Positions 36,628 to 45,947 of a stretch of DNA of 64,000 nt are shown piece by piece. The stretch is from Acinetobacter guillouiae CIP 63.46. Lineage in GTDB: Bacteria > Pseudomonadota > Gammaproteobacteria > Pseudomonadales > Moraxellaceae. The notes below the pieces were generated by a model, which worked only from the letters and a program-made list of their open reading frames with translations, was not told where the DNA came from and searched no databases. The translations under genes were made by a program, and so were the position numbers. The DNA lies in assembly GCF_000368145.1 (NCBI RefSeq), contig NZ_KB849284.1, positions 104,001 through 168,000 on the forward strand, in the 5' to 3' direction. Position 1 is the first letter of the stretch. Every line of letters starts with the position of its first letter.

Positions 36628-36785
36628 ATCTATTCAGAATTAAAATTTTCCTTATTAGAATGGAAATTCAAATCCTGATCAATCTTATTGTTAACTCAAA
36701 ATTTTAAAATCATATACAAATCACTACTGTACCTATGACCTTGATTGCGCATAATGTTTTCATAGAAAAATAGAGATGAAAATAA

Positions 36786-37328
36786 ATGAATATCCAAATC
36801 ATCGTGGGTAGTATTCGAGAAGGTCGTGTTGCCATTAAAGTCGCAGAATGGTTACTTAAAGAAATCCAAAAACTCGACTTCAGTACCCTCAATGTTGAAA
36901 TTGTAGATTTAAAAGAATGGGATTTACCTTTCTTTGCTGGGAAAAATTCACCCGCCTCAGGAATTTATGATCAGCCTAAACAGCAAGAATGGGCGAAAAA
37001 AGTTGCTTCTGGCGATGCCTTTATTTTCATTACCCCAGAATACAATCACGGCTATAGTCCTGTACTGAAAAATGCCATCGACTTCGTTTATAAAGAATGG
37101 CAGAGCAAGCCTTCGGCTTTTGTCAGTTATGGCGGTACCAACGGTTCACGTTCAATCGATCAAATTAAACAAGTCTGTGCTTTTATTGGCATGATTGACT
37201 CTAATGCTGTCATTGAACTGCGAGATATTGGACAACGTGGTAAGAGTGAAACCTTTGAAGGAAATGAGTTTGATAATAAAGCAGTCAAATCTGTGGTAAA
37301 CAAACTCATCCAATATGCCAATGTCTAA
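36786..37328 (+). CDS. NAD(P)H-dependent FMN reductase-type flavoprotein
   Basis: A 180-residue flavodoxin-fold protein of the NADPH-dependent FMN reductase family. FMN phosphate-binding GSIREGRVAIKV is at residues 8-19, and the TPEYNHGYSPVLKNAID segment marks the flavin ring site near 80-97. It may supply reduced FMN or act as a quinone or azo reductase. Although 4 kb from ssuD, it could in principle feed it, but nothing in the sequence links them. A candidate small RNA starts 71 bases after its stop. Confidence 0.85.
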   Translation: MNIQIIVGSIREGRVAIKVAEWLLKEIQKLDFSTLNVEIVDLKEWDLPFFAGKNSPASGIYDQPKQQEWAKKVASGDAFIFITPEYNHGYSPVLKNAIDFVYKEWQSKPSAFVSYGGTNGSRSIDQIKQVCAFIGMIDSNAVIELRDIGQRGKSETFEGNEFDNKAVKSVVNKLIQYANV

Positions 37329-37399
37329 AATCACATTGTACGCTTTAGCTTACATCACTTGCATGCATTGACGGCTAGGGAAGTTGAAGCAAATCCCCT

Positions 37400-37541
37400 A
37401 TTCTATAGTCATAGGGAACAGGAAGTTTCCCAGACATAAAACAATAATAATCGGTCTGTACATCAGGAAGTGAGGTAGAACAGGAGTTTACCTAGCGAAC
37501 CAATACGAAAAAGCCCCGTCAGGATGATGGGGCTTTTTTTA
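37400..37541 (+). ncRNA. Candidate structured small RNA, copy A (left of the T6SS)
   Basis: The 142-base segment opens ATTCTATAGTCATAGGGAA and contains a hairpin GGGAA-TTTCCC and a terminator with a 10-bp stem AAAAAGCCCC / GGGGCTTTTT around GTCAGGATGAT. It matches the copy at 59495-59641: the first 45 bases differ at about two sites, the middle diverges, and the end is conserved. The stem carries a compensated base change between the two copies. It resembles C4-antisense-like sRNAs reported in Acinetobacter, from memory. There is no coding frame. Confidence 0.75.
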
Positions 37542-37554
37542 TAACTTGGACTTT

Positions 37555-37821
37555 TTAATTTTGCCCAACTGTTAATGACTGATCACCAATACATTTACAT
37601 CCGCAAGATAAAGGTGAATTATGCTGAGCAGCGGGCTTCCCCATCACCAACATATGATTATCACCTGCAACAATGCTGGCGACACATTTATGCTTGGGAC
37701 AGGTCGCCTTATCCCCTACACACGCAATCGCTTTACCATCAATCAGAAAAGAAGACTGAGCAGAAATAATTTTTCCACCACCTGTCGTGGGTGACCCTAA
37801 CGTGATATATGGAAGTGCCAT
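37555..37821 (-). CDS. PAAR-domain spike tip protein of the T6SS
   Basis: An 88-residue single-domain PAAR protein that caps the VgrG spike. It shows the PAAR start (LPYITLGSPTTGGGKII), the turn FLIDGKAIACVGDKATCP and the Cys/His residues near the end (AAQHNSPLSCGCKCIGD) that bind the zinc. There is no C-terminal effector extension, so effectors are not fused. It is the last gene of the leftward T6SS block, 38 bases after an OmpA-like gene. Confidence 0.9.
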   Translation of the reverse strand: MALPYITLGSPTTGGGKIISAQSSFLIDGKAIACVGDKATCPKHKCVASIVAGDNHMLVMGKPAAQHNSPLSCGCKCIGDQSLTVGQN

Positions 37822-37859
37822 AGTGCCTACCTTTTATTGTTTTGTTATTGAATAAAAAT

Positions 37860-38636
37860 TTATAAAACATCGAACTCAATACGGCGGTTCTTTTTACGCC
37901 CATCTTCAGTTGCATTATCAGCAACAGGTTTGGTTGAACCCAGACCAGCTGTGCTTAAACGAGTCGGTGCAATGCCTTTCGTAGTTAAGTATTGCTTCAC
38001 CGCTTCAGCACGTTGCAAACTCAAATCCTGATTCTTCTGTGGATTACCTTGGCTGTCAGTATGCCCCACAATTTTAACATTTTTACCTTGGACTTTATTT
38101 AATGCAACCACCATCTCGTCTAAGATTTGTGTACCTGTTGCGGTAAGTACAGCTTTGCCAGATTCAAACTCAATAATTCGATTTTTTAGGGCATTATCAA
38201 TCACAGATTGCTCAGCAGCATTCACTGAAATTTGAGAATTAAATCGATAAGGTGGTTGAACTAAGGATTGGAATAAACTGGTGGTTGGCTGAATATCAGT
38301 TTGCACACCCATTTTCCCAACCAATTCAACTTGCGTGCCTCGTACAGAGAGCTTACCTTGGCTAATCTTCTTTAAATCTGGAGTAATCACACGTGTAACC
38401 GAATCACTCCAGCCATTCGGTGCGGATACGGCTCGAATTTGGATTTTATCAACAACTTGATCATCACCATAAACCGCTTTTAATTTCGCCAAGATTGCTT
38501 GTTTGGTCATGTCATTTGGCACAGCACCTTCAACTACAATCGGGGCAGCAAACACATTGAATGAACAAAATAAGCTAGAAATAAGCGCAAATTTTTTCAA
38601 TATTTTGACTTGTTTATTTTTCATATCATTATTCAT
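37860..38636 (-). CDS. tagN: OmpA-C-domain protein of the T6SS cluster
   Basis: A 258-residue periplasmic protein with a signal peptide (about 1-30, ending VFA), a BON-like middle and a C-terminal OmpA/MotB peptidoglycan-binding domain (about 155-258) with [32 protein letters not shown] and NRRIEFDV. Such proteins anchor the TssJLM membrane complex or its substitute to peptidoglycan. TssL here has no OmpA domain, so this protein may supply it. The start overlaps the tagF stop by 8 bases; an ATG at 38624 is an alternative. The tagN symbol is by cluster position. Confidence 0.8.
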   Translation of the reverse strand: MNNDMKNKQVKILKKFALISSLFCSFNVFAAPIVVEGAVPNDMTKQAILAKLKAVYGDDQVVDKIQIRAVSAPNGWSDSVTRVITPDLKKISQGKLSVRGTQVELVGKMGVQTDIQPTTSLFQSLVQPPYRFNSQISVNAAEQSVIDNALKNRIIEFESGKAVLTATGTQILDEMVVALNKVQGKNVKIVGHTDSQGNPQKNQDLSLQRAEAVKQYLTTKGIAPTRLSTAGLGSTKPVADNATEDGRKKNRRIEFDVL

Positions 38637-39588
38637 CTATAAATGTTTGTCTAAAAATTTTCATGCCTTGAACCAGACTCAATTGACGTTCACATAAAGA
38701 TTGTTCTAGTGCTGCTAGACCTGCATTCTGTTCCAAATAGGCATCAATCCATAACGGTTTGACCAAAGACACCCAATGATCATTTTGCATATTTTGAGTG
38801 AAAATATTACTCAAAGCCGTGATATCTGCCCCTTGGAATCCAAATAATAAAATTGGAGACTCCTGGTGAAGAATACCAATCAAGATCTCTGTATTACTTT
38901 TTTCTAAAAAGCGTCCGATTAAGTTGACCCAAAAGGCAGCAATTTCATAGCAATAATTATGATTATTAATCGGTAAAATAAGCACCTTAGATAACTTACT
39001 GGTACCGTGTTTAAGCACCGGCTGTAGTAATAAGCCCAAACCCAACATACTTTGTGCCAATTCATAAGGCGTGATCTTCATCATTTGTGCAAATGAATGC
39101 ATGGTATGATTTTCAAAAAAGTCCTGCGTTTTTAATTCAGGTAGAACCTGTATTTCACGATCAATTTCACCCAGCTTATTGATCAATACTTCAGGATCAC
39201 GAATGGTTCGGATGCTTCGATTTTTTTGAAATAAATCAATCAATACCGGTTTATATTTAAACGGCGCATAGAGTAAGTTTTGAAAGGGGTGATCAACTTC
39301 TAATAACTGACTTAAAACCATTGGAAATTGACGACCAGAACTGTCTTCACTGGTCACCATATTTGCCGCAAGAAACATTCTTTCCTTAGGGTTTGCGATA
39401 AAGAAGTCTAAAGGTGCTAATGATTCATAAGCTTGATTAAAATTTTCTTCTCGCATTGCAAGCTCTAAAGCTTCCGTAATCCATTGATCAATCACTTGAA
39501 TCAATGAATATTGCCCTTTTGTTTTCAGAAAATCACCACGTGCGGGACATTTTCCATAATACAACGGTGTAGACTTTATCGTTTGCAT
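38629..39588 (-). CDS. tagF: T6SS regulator TagF
   Basis: A 319-residue protein with the TagF N-terminal sequence [17 protein letters not shown] and DQWITEALE, and [28 protein letters not shown]. In other species TagF represses T6SS post-translationally, often through Fha. No fha or PppA gene is seen here, so it may act differently. It sits between tssM and the OmpA-like gene with tight spacing. Confidence 0.9.
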   Translation of the reverse strand: MQTIKSTPLYYGKCPARGDFLKTKGQYSLIQVIDQWITEALELAMREENFNQAYESLAPLDFFIANPKERMFLAANMVTSEDSSGRQFPMVLSQLLEVDHPFQNLLYAPFKYKPVLIDLFQKNRSIRTIRDPEVLINKLGEIDREIQVLPELKTQDFFENHTMHSFAQMMKITPYELAQSMLGLGLLLQPVLKHGTSKLSKVLILPINNHNYCYEIAAFWVNLIGRFLEKSNTEILIGILHQESPILLFGFQGADITALSNIFTQNMQNDHWVSLVKPLWIDAYLEQNAGLAALEQSLCERQLSLVQGMKIFRQTFIDE

Positions 39589-39622
39589 ACTTTAATCCCT
39601 CGCGTCAAATCGTTCCCTTTAA

Positions 39623-42600
39623 TCATTGAGCCACTCCTTTTCCAGCAGCATTTGCCACATTGCCAGCAGGTGCCGCAGTTGGGCTTGCTGGTGCGGTTGT
39701 CTGAGGCTTAGGTGCTGCTGCTGTCGGTGCTGTAGCACCGCCAAATGGTGAAGCCGCTGGTGAGTTTGCACTTACTGTAACAGGCGCTGCCTGTGCTGCA
39801 ACAACCAATGGTGCTTTAGGACTTGTGACTCGATCAACCAGTTTTAATCCAACATAGCCACGATTAGAACCAATTGGATTTGAAGCATTACCACTAATTA
39901 AACGGAATTGAAGTTTCACAAACAAATCACTGTTTTGTTTGCTTGCCCATGTCATTTCAAAGCTTCCATTCAATGACTTACGTTGTGCGCTATCAATTAA
40001 TTTATTGATCCCGTATTCACCCGGCTCATCAAATATGGTATGGGTTTGCCCATCTAAATCGATTGCAGTAATCCGTGCTCCCGGTATTGCACCAGGATTT
40101 GGCCACATGAAGTTAACCCATTGTTGGATGCCATTTTCATAAACCAAGCGCTGCCCATCAATATCAATGGTATAGGACAATAATTTATTGTTAGGGATTG
40201 GATAGAATTGGAAATTTGACTGATTGGCTGCAACTGGAGCACCACCTGATGCTCCCGCAGAAGCACCATTAATTGGTGTGGTATATTGCTCAAAATTCAT
40301 CACGAATTCAGGATTTAAACCAATACCCATGTTTTTCCATGTCTTCGATGACAACGTATAACCACGACGAATAACGAATGGATCAAGGGTTTCTTTTACA
40401 AATTTAGAAATGCTGCCGTTATCACCAAAAATTTGGCTAATTTCACTACTGGTCGCTTGAATGGTTCCAGAAGAGTTAAATGGAACTTTTTGCGAAAGTG
40501 TTTGGCTAAATGGTTGGAAAGCCTGCAAGGTCCAAAGTTTATTAATTTCATCCTGTGCTGGGGTCAACAAACTGTCAAAAGATTGAGTTAATGGACTCAC
40601 CAACAATTTTTGAACCATTTGCTGATCCAACTCACCCAAACCAACCGTCAATTTTTCATCGACGACTTTTTGAGTGGTGTTGAAAACTGAACTTTGATCG
40701 TTAATGGTCAGTTTCGCTAAGGCCAAAGCACTTGGACCAAAGTCACCTGCACTGCGTAGATCATTCAACTTACTTCTGACTTGCGCCATATTCTGTAAAT
40801 AATCATCCAACAGTGATTTGTTCTGTAAATCATCACGTTTACGGACCAATTGGTAGAATACTTGGAATTGTTGAGAAATCTGCCCTTGTGCTTGATTCGA
40901 TGCACGTTGGATATCATCCGTTTTACCTTGACCTAAAACTTTACGCTTAAACCAAGCAATAAAGCCAGTTTGTGGCGCGGCAAGTTCAGCTTGAACGACT
41001 GGATTATCCCAACTGGTTTCTTTTGCAACACGATCAATATAGGTACGGATTGGAGAGTTTTGTGGCTCACCCAACACATCCATGACCTTGGCTTGCTGAA
41101 CAAAATCAGCACCTTTCGCATAATGGGTAGCATTAATAAACTTCTTCCATTCAGCAATATATTCTTGCTTATACAACTGGGTTAACTGTTTACGAATTTG
41201 GTCAGGACTACCACTAAAAGTTAAATCATCTGACTGGGTACTATTCAACACCCAATCTTTGGTATCTGTTGGCTTATTCGCAGCTTCTTCAATCGCTTTA
41301 TCGACATATTCATCCCATGCTTTTTGGGTAAATATACCAGGCAATGCATAACCACCGAGCATGACATTACGATTGGTTTCACCGACAATTTGCGCCACCG
41401 TCACCGCAGGGAATCGAACTGCCGCGCGCATTTTAATTTCATTATAAACGCGATCACGTGCTGGCATTCCACGTACAACAGAGAGCAACACTTGACGGGT
41501 TTGATCGACCAATTGCGCATCAGACTCTAACACTGGAAACTTTTTATCATTGGCTAAAGTCATTGAATAGCTCAATATTTTTTCAGCTTTTTGAATCATT
41601 TCGCCACGTGGCATTTGCCCACGATTGGTGTCTAACCATGAACGCCAAAAGCGAGTGACTTGGTCACTTAAATGACTCGCATCCATATATTGTGGATTGC
41701 TCATCATCAAATAGGCTTTTAACGCATTGTAGGCATCTTGTGGATTGGTATCAGAAGGTTCTGATGCAATCTGTGTCGAAGACGCTTGTTTAATTTCTAC
41801 ATTGACATGATTTTGCTTAAGCGTCTGCTCATTGCCTTTTACACGTTGTAAATATTGTGCAATGTTTTGCTGACTCGGCGCTAAAACAATCTGTTTCACA
41901 CCTTTTAAATATTCAGCTTTTAATTTTTCTTTTAAGTCATTGCCTTGATATAGACCAAACGAAAACTTCAATGGGCGATGCTGATCAAAATCATCTAATT
42001 GCTCTAAACGTTGTTGCAAAATCAGTAAAGCATCGATTTGGGTAGAGAGCTCTTGACCCGAAGTTTGCTCCATTTGCACAACTTTATTTAAATCGGCCTG
42101 AACATCTGCAATCAATTGTTGGTTATTACGATAAGACCATACCCATAGACCTAAAATGATGGAAACACCCAATAATGATGCAATAAACGCCAAATAACGT
42201 TTACGCTTTGTGGTCGGGTTAATATGTTGTTTAACTAGGTTTTTATCTTTGAGAATGACTTCTGAGAATAAACCTTTTAAGAAATAGCCATGATTCTGAG
42301 AAATTGAATTTTGTGGAATACCATGTTCGCTATTGGGGATTTTAGTCAGCTGAAAATCATCAACAATTTGTTCCGTCATCGGGCTTTCTATCACGCCCTC
42401 TTGTAAAGCACTGGTAAAGTAAAAGCCACGGAAGACTGGTTTAAATTGATACGGGTTTTCTTCAAATAAAGTACCAATAAACGTTTTTAATACAGGTTTT
42501 AAAGTCTTAAATTCAAGTGGGAAAGTCATCACACTTGGCGAAATATTTTGCGCATGACGGCGACTTAAATGGGTGGTACTGACCCCTTTTAATCCATCAT

Positions 42601-43528
42601 ATAAAATATTGTAGTGCTTCTCGAAATGTTCTACAGCATTCTGTGATGATTCAGAGTCATAAGGTAAGGTCGCACCCCACACTTGATCAAACTCAGCAGA
42701 TTCATAACATTCAAAAAATTCAGTGAATCCTGCAATCAAATCCATTTTAGAAAAGACCAAATAAACAGGTGCAAAAATTTCTAAACGTTCAGTTAAGTCT
42801 TGAATACGCGCTCTTAAACTTTTCGCCAATTTGATCGATTTTTCAGGGCTTTGACTGACCAATTCAGCCACACTAACAATCACAATTAAGCCATTGATCG
42901 GCGCTTTAGAGCGGTTCTTTTTCAGAATATTTAAAAAGCCTAACCATTCTGAATGGTCTTCAGAATACACAGAGTATCGACCAGCTGTATCCAGCAAGAC
43001 CCCTTCTGTTGAGAAAAACCAATCGCAGTTTCGGGTACCACTGAGTCCTGAAGACACCACTTTTTGATGGGTCTCTTCAAAGGGAAATTTTAGTCCAGAA
43101 TGGTAAATTGCCGAGCTTTTTCCCGCAGCAGGGTTACCAATCACCATATACCAAGGCAACTCATAGAGTGCCGCATTACCACTTTTATCACCCAATTTAG
43201 ACTTACGAATCAACTGGATCGAATCTTTCATCTGCTGATTGATCAGATTTAATTCTTCTTTATCTTTTTGTTTTCCATATTCAGCAGTGGTGTCTTGTTG
43301 AATCGCTTCAGCCAATGCTTCACCTTGTTCTGCATGTTTACGGCGCTGGATCAACCAGTAGATGCCGTAAATCACCAATCCAAGAATGTAAGCTGCAACC
43401 ATCATAAAGAAGTACTGACGCGGCACTACACTATATGAAGAAACGATCGCCACCAGAATCGAAAGCGCAATCACCAGTTTCGGGTTTGTGATGTACTGCC
43501 ATGCATAGCTTAAAATTGTTTGTATCAT
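39623..43528 (-). CDS. tssM: T6SS inner-membrane protein TssM (IcmF)
   Basis: A 1301-residue protein and the core of the membrane complex. Two N-terminal helices (about 15-60) are followed by a cytoplasmic NTPase-like domain with Walker A GNPAAGKSS (131-139), a third helix near 448-468 and a long periplasmic region. It ends in a low-complexity Ala/Pro tail of about 45 residues (many AAP and TAP repeats), which is unusual and may be a flexible link to another envelope protein. No TssJ lipoprotein is found in this cluster. Confidence 0.95.
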   Translation of the reverse strand: MIQTILSYAWQYITNPKLVIALSILVAIVSSYSVVPRQYFFMMVAAYILGLVIYGIYWLIQRRKHAEQGEALAEAIQQDTTAEYGKQKDKEELNLINQQMKDSIQLIRKSKLGDKSGNAALYELPWYMVIGNPAAGKSSAIYHSGLKFPFEETHQKVVSSGLSGTRNCDWFFSTEGVLLDTAGRYSVYSEDHSEWLGFLNILKKNRSKAPINGLIVIVSVAELVSQSPEKSIKLAKSLRARIQDLTERLEIFAPVYLVFSKMDLIAGFTEFFECYESAEFDQVWGATLPYDSESSQNAVEHFEKHYNILYDGLKGVSTTHLSRRHAQNISPSVMTFPLEFKTLKPVLKTFIGTLFEENPYQFKPVFRGFYFTSALQEGVIESPMTEQIVDDFQLTKIPNSEHGIPQNSISQNHGYFLKGLFSEVILKDKNLVKQHINPTTKRKRYLAFIASLLGVSIILGLWVWSYRNNQQLIADVQADLNKVVQMEQTSGQELSTQIDALLILQQRLEQLDDFDQHRPLKFSFGLYQGNDLKEKLKAEYLKGVKQIVLAPSQQNIAQYLQRVKGNEQTLKQNHVNVEIKQASSTQIASEPSDTNPQDAYNALKAYLMMSNPQYMDASHLSDQVTRFWRSWLDTNRGQMPRGEMIQKAEKILSYSMTLANDKKFPVLESDAQLVDQTRQVLLSVVRGMPARDRVYNEIKMRAAVRFPAVTVAQIVGETNRNVMLGGYALPGIFTQKAWDEYVDKAIEEAANKPTDTKDWVLNSTQSDDLTFSGSPDQIRKQLTQLYKQEYIAEWKKFINATHYAKGADFVQQAKVMDVLGEPQNSPIRTYIDRVAKETSWDNPVVQAELAAPQTGFIAWFKRKVLGQGKTDDIQRASNQAQGQISQQFQVFYQLVRKRDDLQNKSLLDDYLQNMAQVRSKLNDLRSAGDFGPSALALAKLTINDQSSVFNTTQKVVDEKLTVGLGELDQQMVQKLLVSPLTQSFDSLLTPAQDEINKLWTLQAFQPFSQTLSQKVPFNSSGTIQATSSEISQIFGDNGSISKFVKETLDPFVIRRGYTLSSKTWKNMGIGLNPEFVMNFEQYTTPINGASAGASGGAPVAANQSNFQFYPIPNNKLLSYTIDIDGQRLVYENGIQQWVNFMWPNPGAIPGARITAIDLDGQTHTIFDEPGEYGINKLIDSAQRKSLNGSFEMTWASKQNSDLFVKLQFRLISGNASNPIGSNRGYVGLKLVDRVTSPKAPLVVAAQAAPVTVSANSPAASPFGGATAPTAAAPKPQTTAPASPTAAPAGNVANAAGKGVAQ

Positions 43529-43562
43529 TTTCTCTATTTCTTTCTAAATTTATCTGTAAGTT

Positions 43563-44954
43563 CTATGCAAACTCAGTCCCAACAAGCACTTGGGTTTGCT
43601 GATGTTCAGCACTATAAACATAACCGTACAACTCATCTTTAAAGTGCAAACTCAACATAAAACCAAAAACTTTGGCTAAGGGTTGGGTATGGCCTAGGCT
43701 ATTTTTACTATAAAGATAATGATGCGCTTCAATCGCTGTTTCGGCAAAGTTTTGTTCAAGTTTCTTTAACAGCTTGATCTCTGCTGGGTCGTCTAAGACC
43801 AAGACAAAGGGCTGTTCTTGATCAAACTGTTCTGCTTGGTCTAAATTCAACTCTTTTAATGTTTTAGATGCCTGATCAGAATTTAAAGCAATTCGAATAT
43901 ACTTTATTGCTTGTAAATTTTGCAATTCGACCTGAGTATTTGTCATACAACAGGTACTGATATACTCAGATGGAATATATTTTTCAGTCATCCACGTCCG
44001 ATCATCTATGGTTTCTTGATCAATTTCTGAATCTACTGCAATAAACAGTGATGCCTCAGAATCCAGAAGTTGGGTTCTTTTCAGCAACTTAATCCAGTCT
44101 TTATACGCAGTTGTTTCACCCCAATAATGATATTCAGTGCCAAATTGCTGATCGAGAATGCCCAGTTCAGTAAGGTAATGATGAACCAATTCTGAAGCTG
44201 AACTTTCATCCCAGCTATGGAATAAATTTTCTGGCAAAATAATATGAATATTCAAACGATTAAGTCGCGGTACTGCTTCTGCGACCTGTTGTTCTATCGG
44301 CTCATCCTCATAGTCACGATGCGGGTCAATCCAAGCAGGATGCATACGATATTCATGTGCAAGTTTCGCATCATAAAAGAGTGCTGAGTTTTTTAGGTGC
44401 TCTGCAATTTGATATAAAGTTTCAGTATTCTGTTCTAATTGCTGCTGAATTAATGCACTTATACGCTTTTGACGACTGGAAAGACTAGATGCCTCATCCT
44501 CTAACGGTTCTTCAATCTCTTGAACACGGAATGAAAGAATCGGTAAGCCATAACCATTGACCAATTGCGAATCAAGTTCAGGACTTGCCACATCTTGAAG
44601 CTGATCAAGCTGTGCTTCATTTTCGCCTAAGGCACTTAAACTTGTCGCTGAATAAACTTTCAAGTCTACCCATTCAATTTTTTCTTCAACTTTAGCTTCA
44701 GTGGTTTGTTGTTGTTCTGAATATTGTTCTGCCTCAATTCTTTGTTGTTCTTTCTTCTCTTGGCGGCTTTGATAAATCTTTTTGATCAACATTGGGCTTA
44801 GAATTAACAAAGTAATCGCTACTGGAATCACCCCAAAGAAAATCAGAAAATCTTGCCCATTTGGGTCATATTTAATATCACGCCAATAAAACACCACGAT
44901 TACCGAAACCAGTAATATTGTGCTGACTAAAGTTCCTAAAATTATTTTGATCAC
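43563..44954 (-). CDS. Uncharacterised T6SS-cluster membrane protein between tssG and tssM
   Basis: A 463-residue protein with two N-terminal membrane helices (about 5-27 and 36-56), a Gln/Glu-rich coiled linker (60-95), and a large soluble domain without a family I can name. Motifs include ILPENLFHSW, YHYWGETTAYKDWI and SEASLFIAVDSEID. It is flanked by tssG (start to stop 1 base apart) and tssM (34 bases), so it is an integral part of the operon. Acinetobacter T6SS clusters have genus-specific asa genes; this may be one of them. Confidence 0.75.
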   Translation of the reverse strand: MIKIILGTLVSTILLVSVIVVFYWRDIKYDPNGQDFLIFFGVIPVAITLLILSPMLIKKIYQSRQEKKEQQRIEAEQYSEQQQTTEAKVEEKIEWVDLKVYSATSLSALGENEAQLDQLQDVASPELDSQLVNGYGLPILSFRVQEIEEPLEDEASSLSSRQKRISALIQQQLEQNTETLYQIAEHLKNSALFYDAKLAHEYRMHPAWIDPHRDYEDEPIEQQVAEAVPRLNRLNIHIILPENLFHSWDESSASELVHHYLTELGILDQQFGTEYHYWGETTAYKDWIKLLKRTQLLDSEASLFIAVDSEIDQETIDDRTWMTEKYIPSEYISTCCMTNTQVELQNLQAIKYIRIALNSDQASKTLKELNLDQAEQFDQEQPFVLVLDDPAEIKLLKKLEQNFAETAIEAHHYLYSKNSLGHTQPLAKVFGFMLSLHFKDELYGYVYSAEHQQTQVLVGTEFA

Positions 44955-45947
44955 TTATGACACTCCAATCAGTGCATAACAGGTTTCATCATTGTCACTT
45001 TGAGTTTTTGGCATCACAAAAGCACCTTGTGCCAAACCGATTTGTGTTGTTGAACTCAGTTGTAAAGGCTGGACTTCCTCTTTTGCCAAGACTAAACGTA
45101 GATCGACAAGTAAGGTGGGACTACACCAACTTTGCAGAATTTTCTTTAACTTCTTACTCAATTTTTTCTTGGGTAAAAATTCTAAATACTGTGCATGGCT
45201 CAATGGTCCAATTTGAATCTCAATTTTTCCATCAATTTGTCGAATCGTTTCTCCACAAAAAGTATTTACACCTAACAAAAAGGGTTGCTTGCCTCCCAAT
45301 GTAGTTTTCTGTTCATCGCCGAGTTTAAACTTTTCGGTAATATATTCTTTGACTTCAACGTGTTGATTGAATACGCAGGTCAGCATTGTCTTTAGTGCAT
45401 GGGCTGTATTGTTTTGCCCCTGCATCAGCCCAGAAAATTCAGCAAAATAATCGTCTAAATCACTCTGTTGATGTTGTGTCCGAATATAACCATTTAATGC
45501 ATGCAGGATTTCTAAGTAATTATTTTCTTTCTCAACCTCATAACGTACAGGCAGGTTATAACTTAAACTGGCTTCAACAAATTGAGCTGTAAGCTTATGA
45601 TTAAATAAGCCTAAAAACTTTTGAACTTCAACACGCTGTTTACGCGGTGCTTGTTTCACTTTATTGGTATAGGTATACGGCATTGCGCCTTGCATACCAG
45701 TTAAACCGACAATCAAATTGGTAAGATGAATTTTTTCATCTTGTTGTTCGAGTAATTCAATTTCATGTTTTGGGAAGTTCAAATTTAATGAACTTTCAAA
45801 AAGAAAATCGTCAGACCAATTCTTTAAAACAGCAGTATTGGGCGCATGTCTAAATAATCGTGTGGATTGGATAAATTCAAAAGCTGTAGGGGTTTTAAAA
45901 AGCTCATCAATTACAGAAGCTTCTTGCCACCAACGTTCTGTACGCAT
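44955..45947 (-). CDS. tssG: T6SS baseplate protein TssG
   Basis: Baseplate wedge component working with TssF. The 330 residues start with RWWQEASVIDELFKTPTAFEF and include the FIQSTRLF and PYTYTNKV patterns of the family. It overlaps the upstream tssF by 37 bases, which implies coupled translation and so a fixed ratio. Confidence 0.92.
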   Translation of the reverse strand: MRTERWWQEASVIDELFKTPTAFEFIQSTRLFRHAPNTAVLKNWSDDFLFESSLNLNFPKHEIELLEQQDEKIHLTNLIVGLTGMQGAMPYTYTNKVKQAPRKQRVEVQKFLGLFNHKLTAQFVEASLSYNLPVRYEVEKENNYLEILHALNGYIRTQHQQSDLDDYFAEFSGLMQGQNNTAHALKTMLTCVFNQHVEVKEYITEKFKLGDEQKTTLGGKQPFLLGVNTFCGETIRQIDGKIEIQIGPLSHAQYLEFLPKKKLSKKLKKILQSWCSPTLLVDLRLVLAKEEVQPLQLSSTTQIGLAQGAFVMPKTQSDNDETCYALIGVS

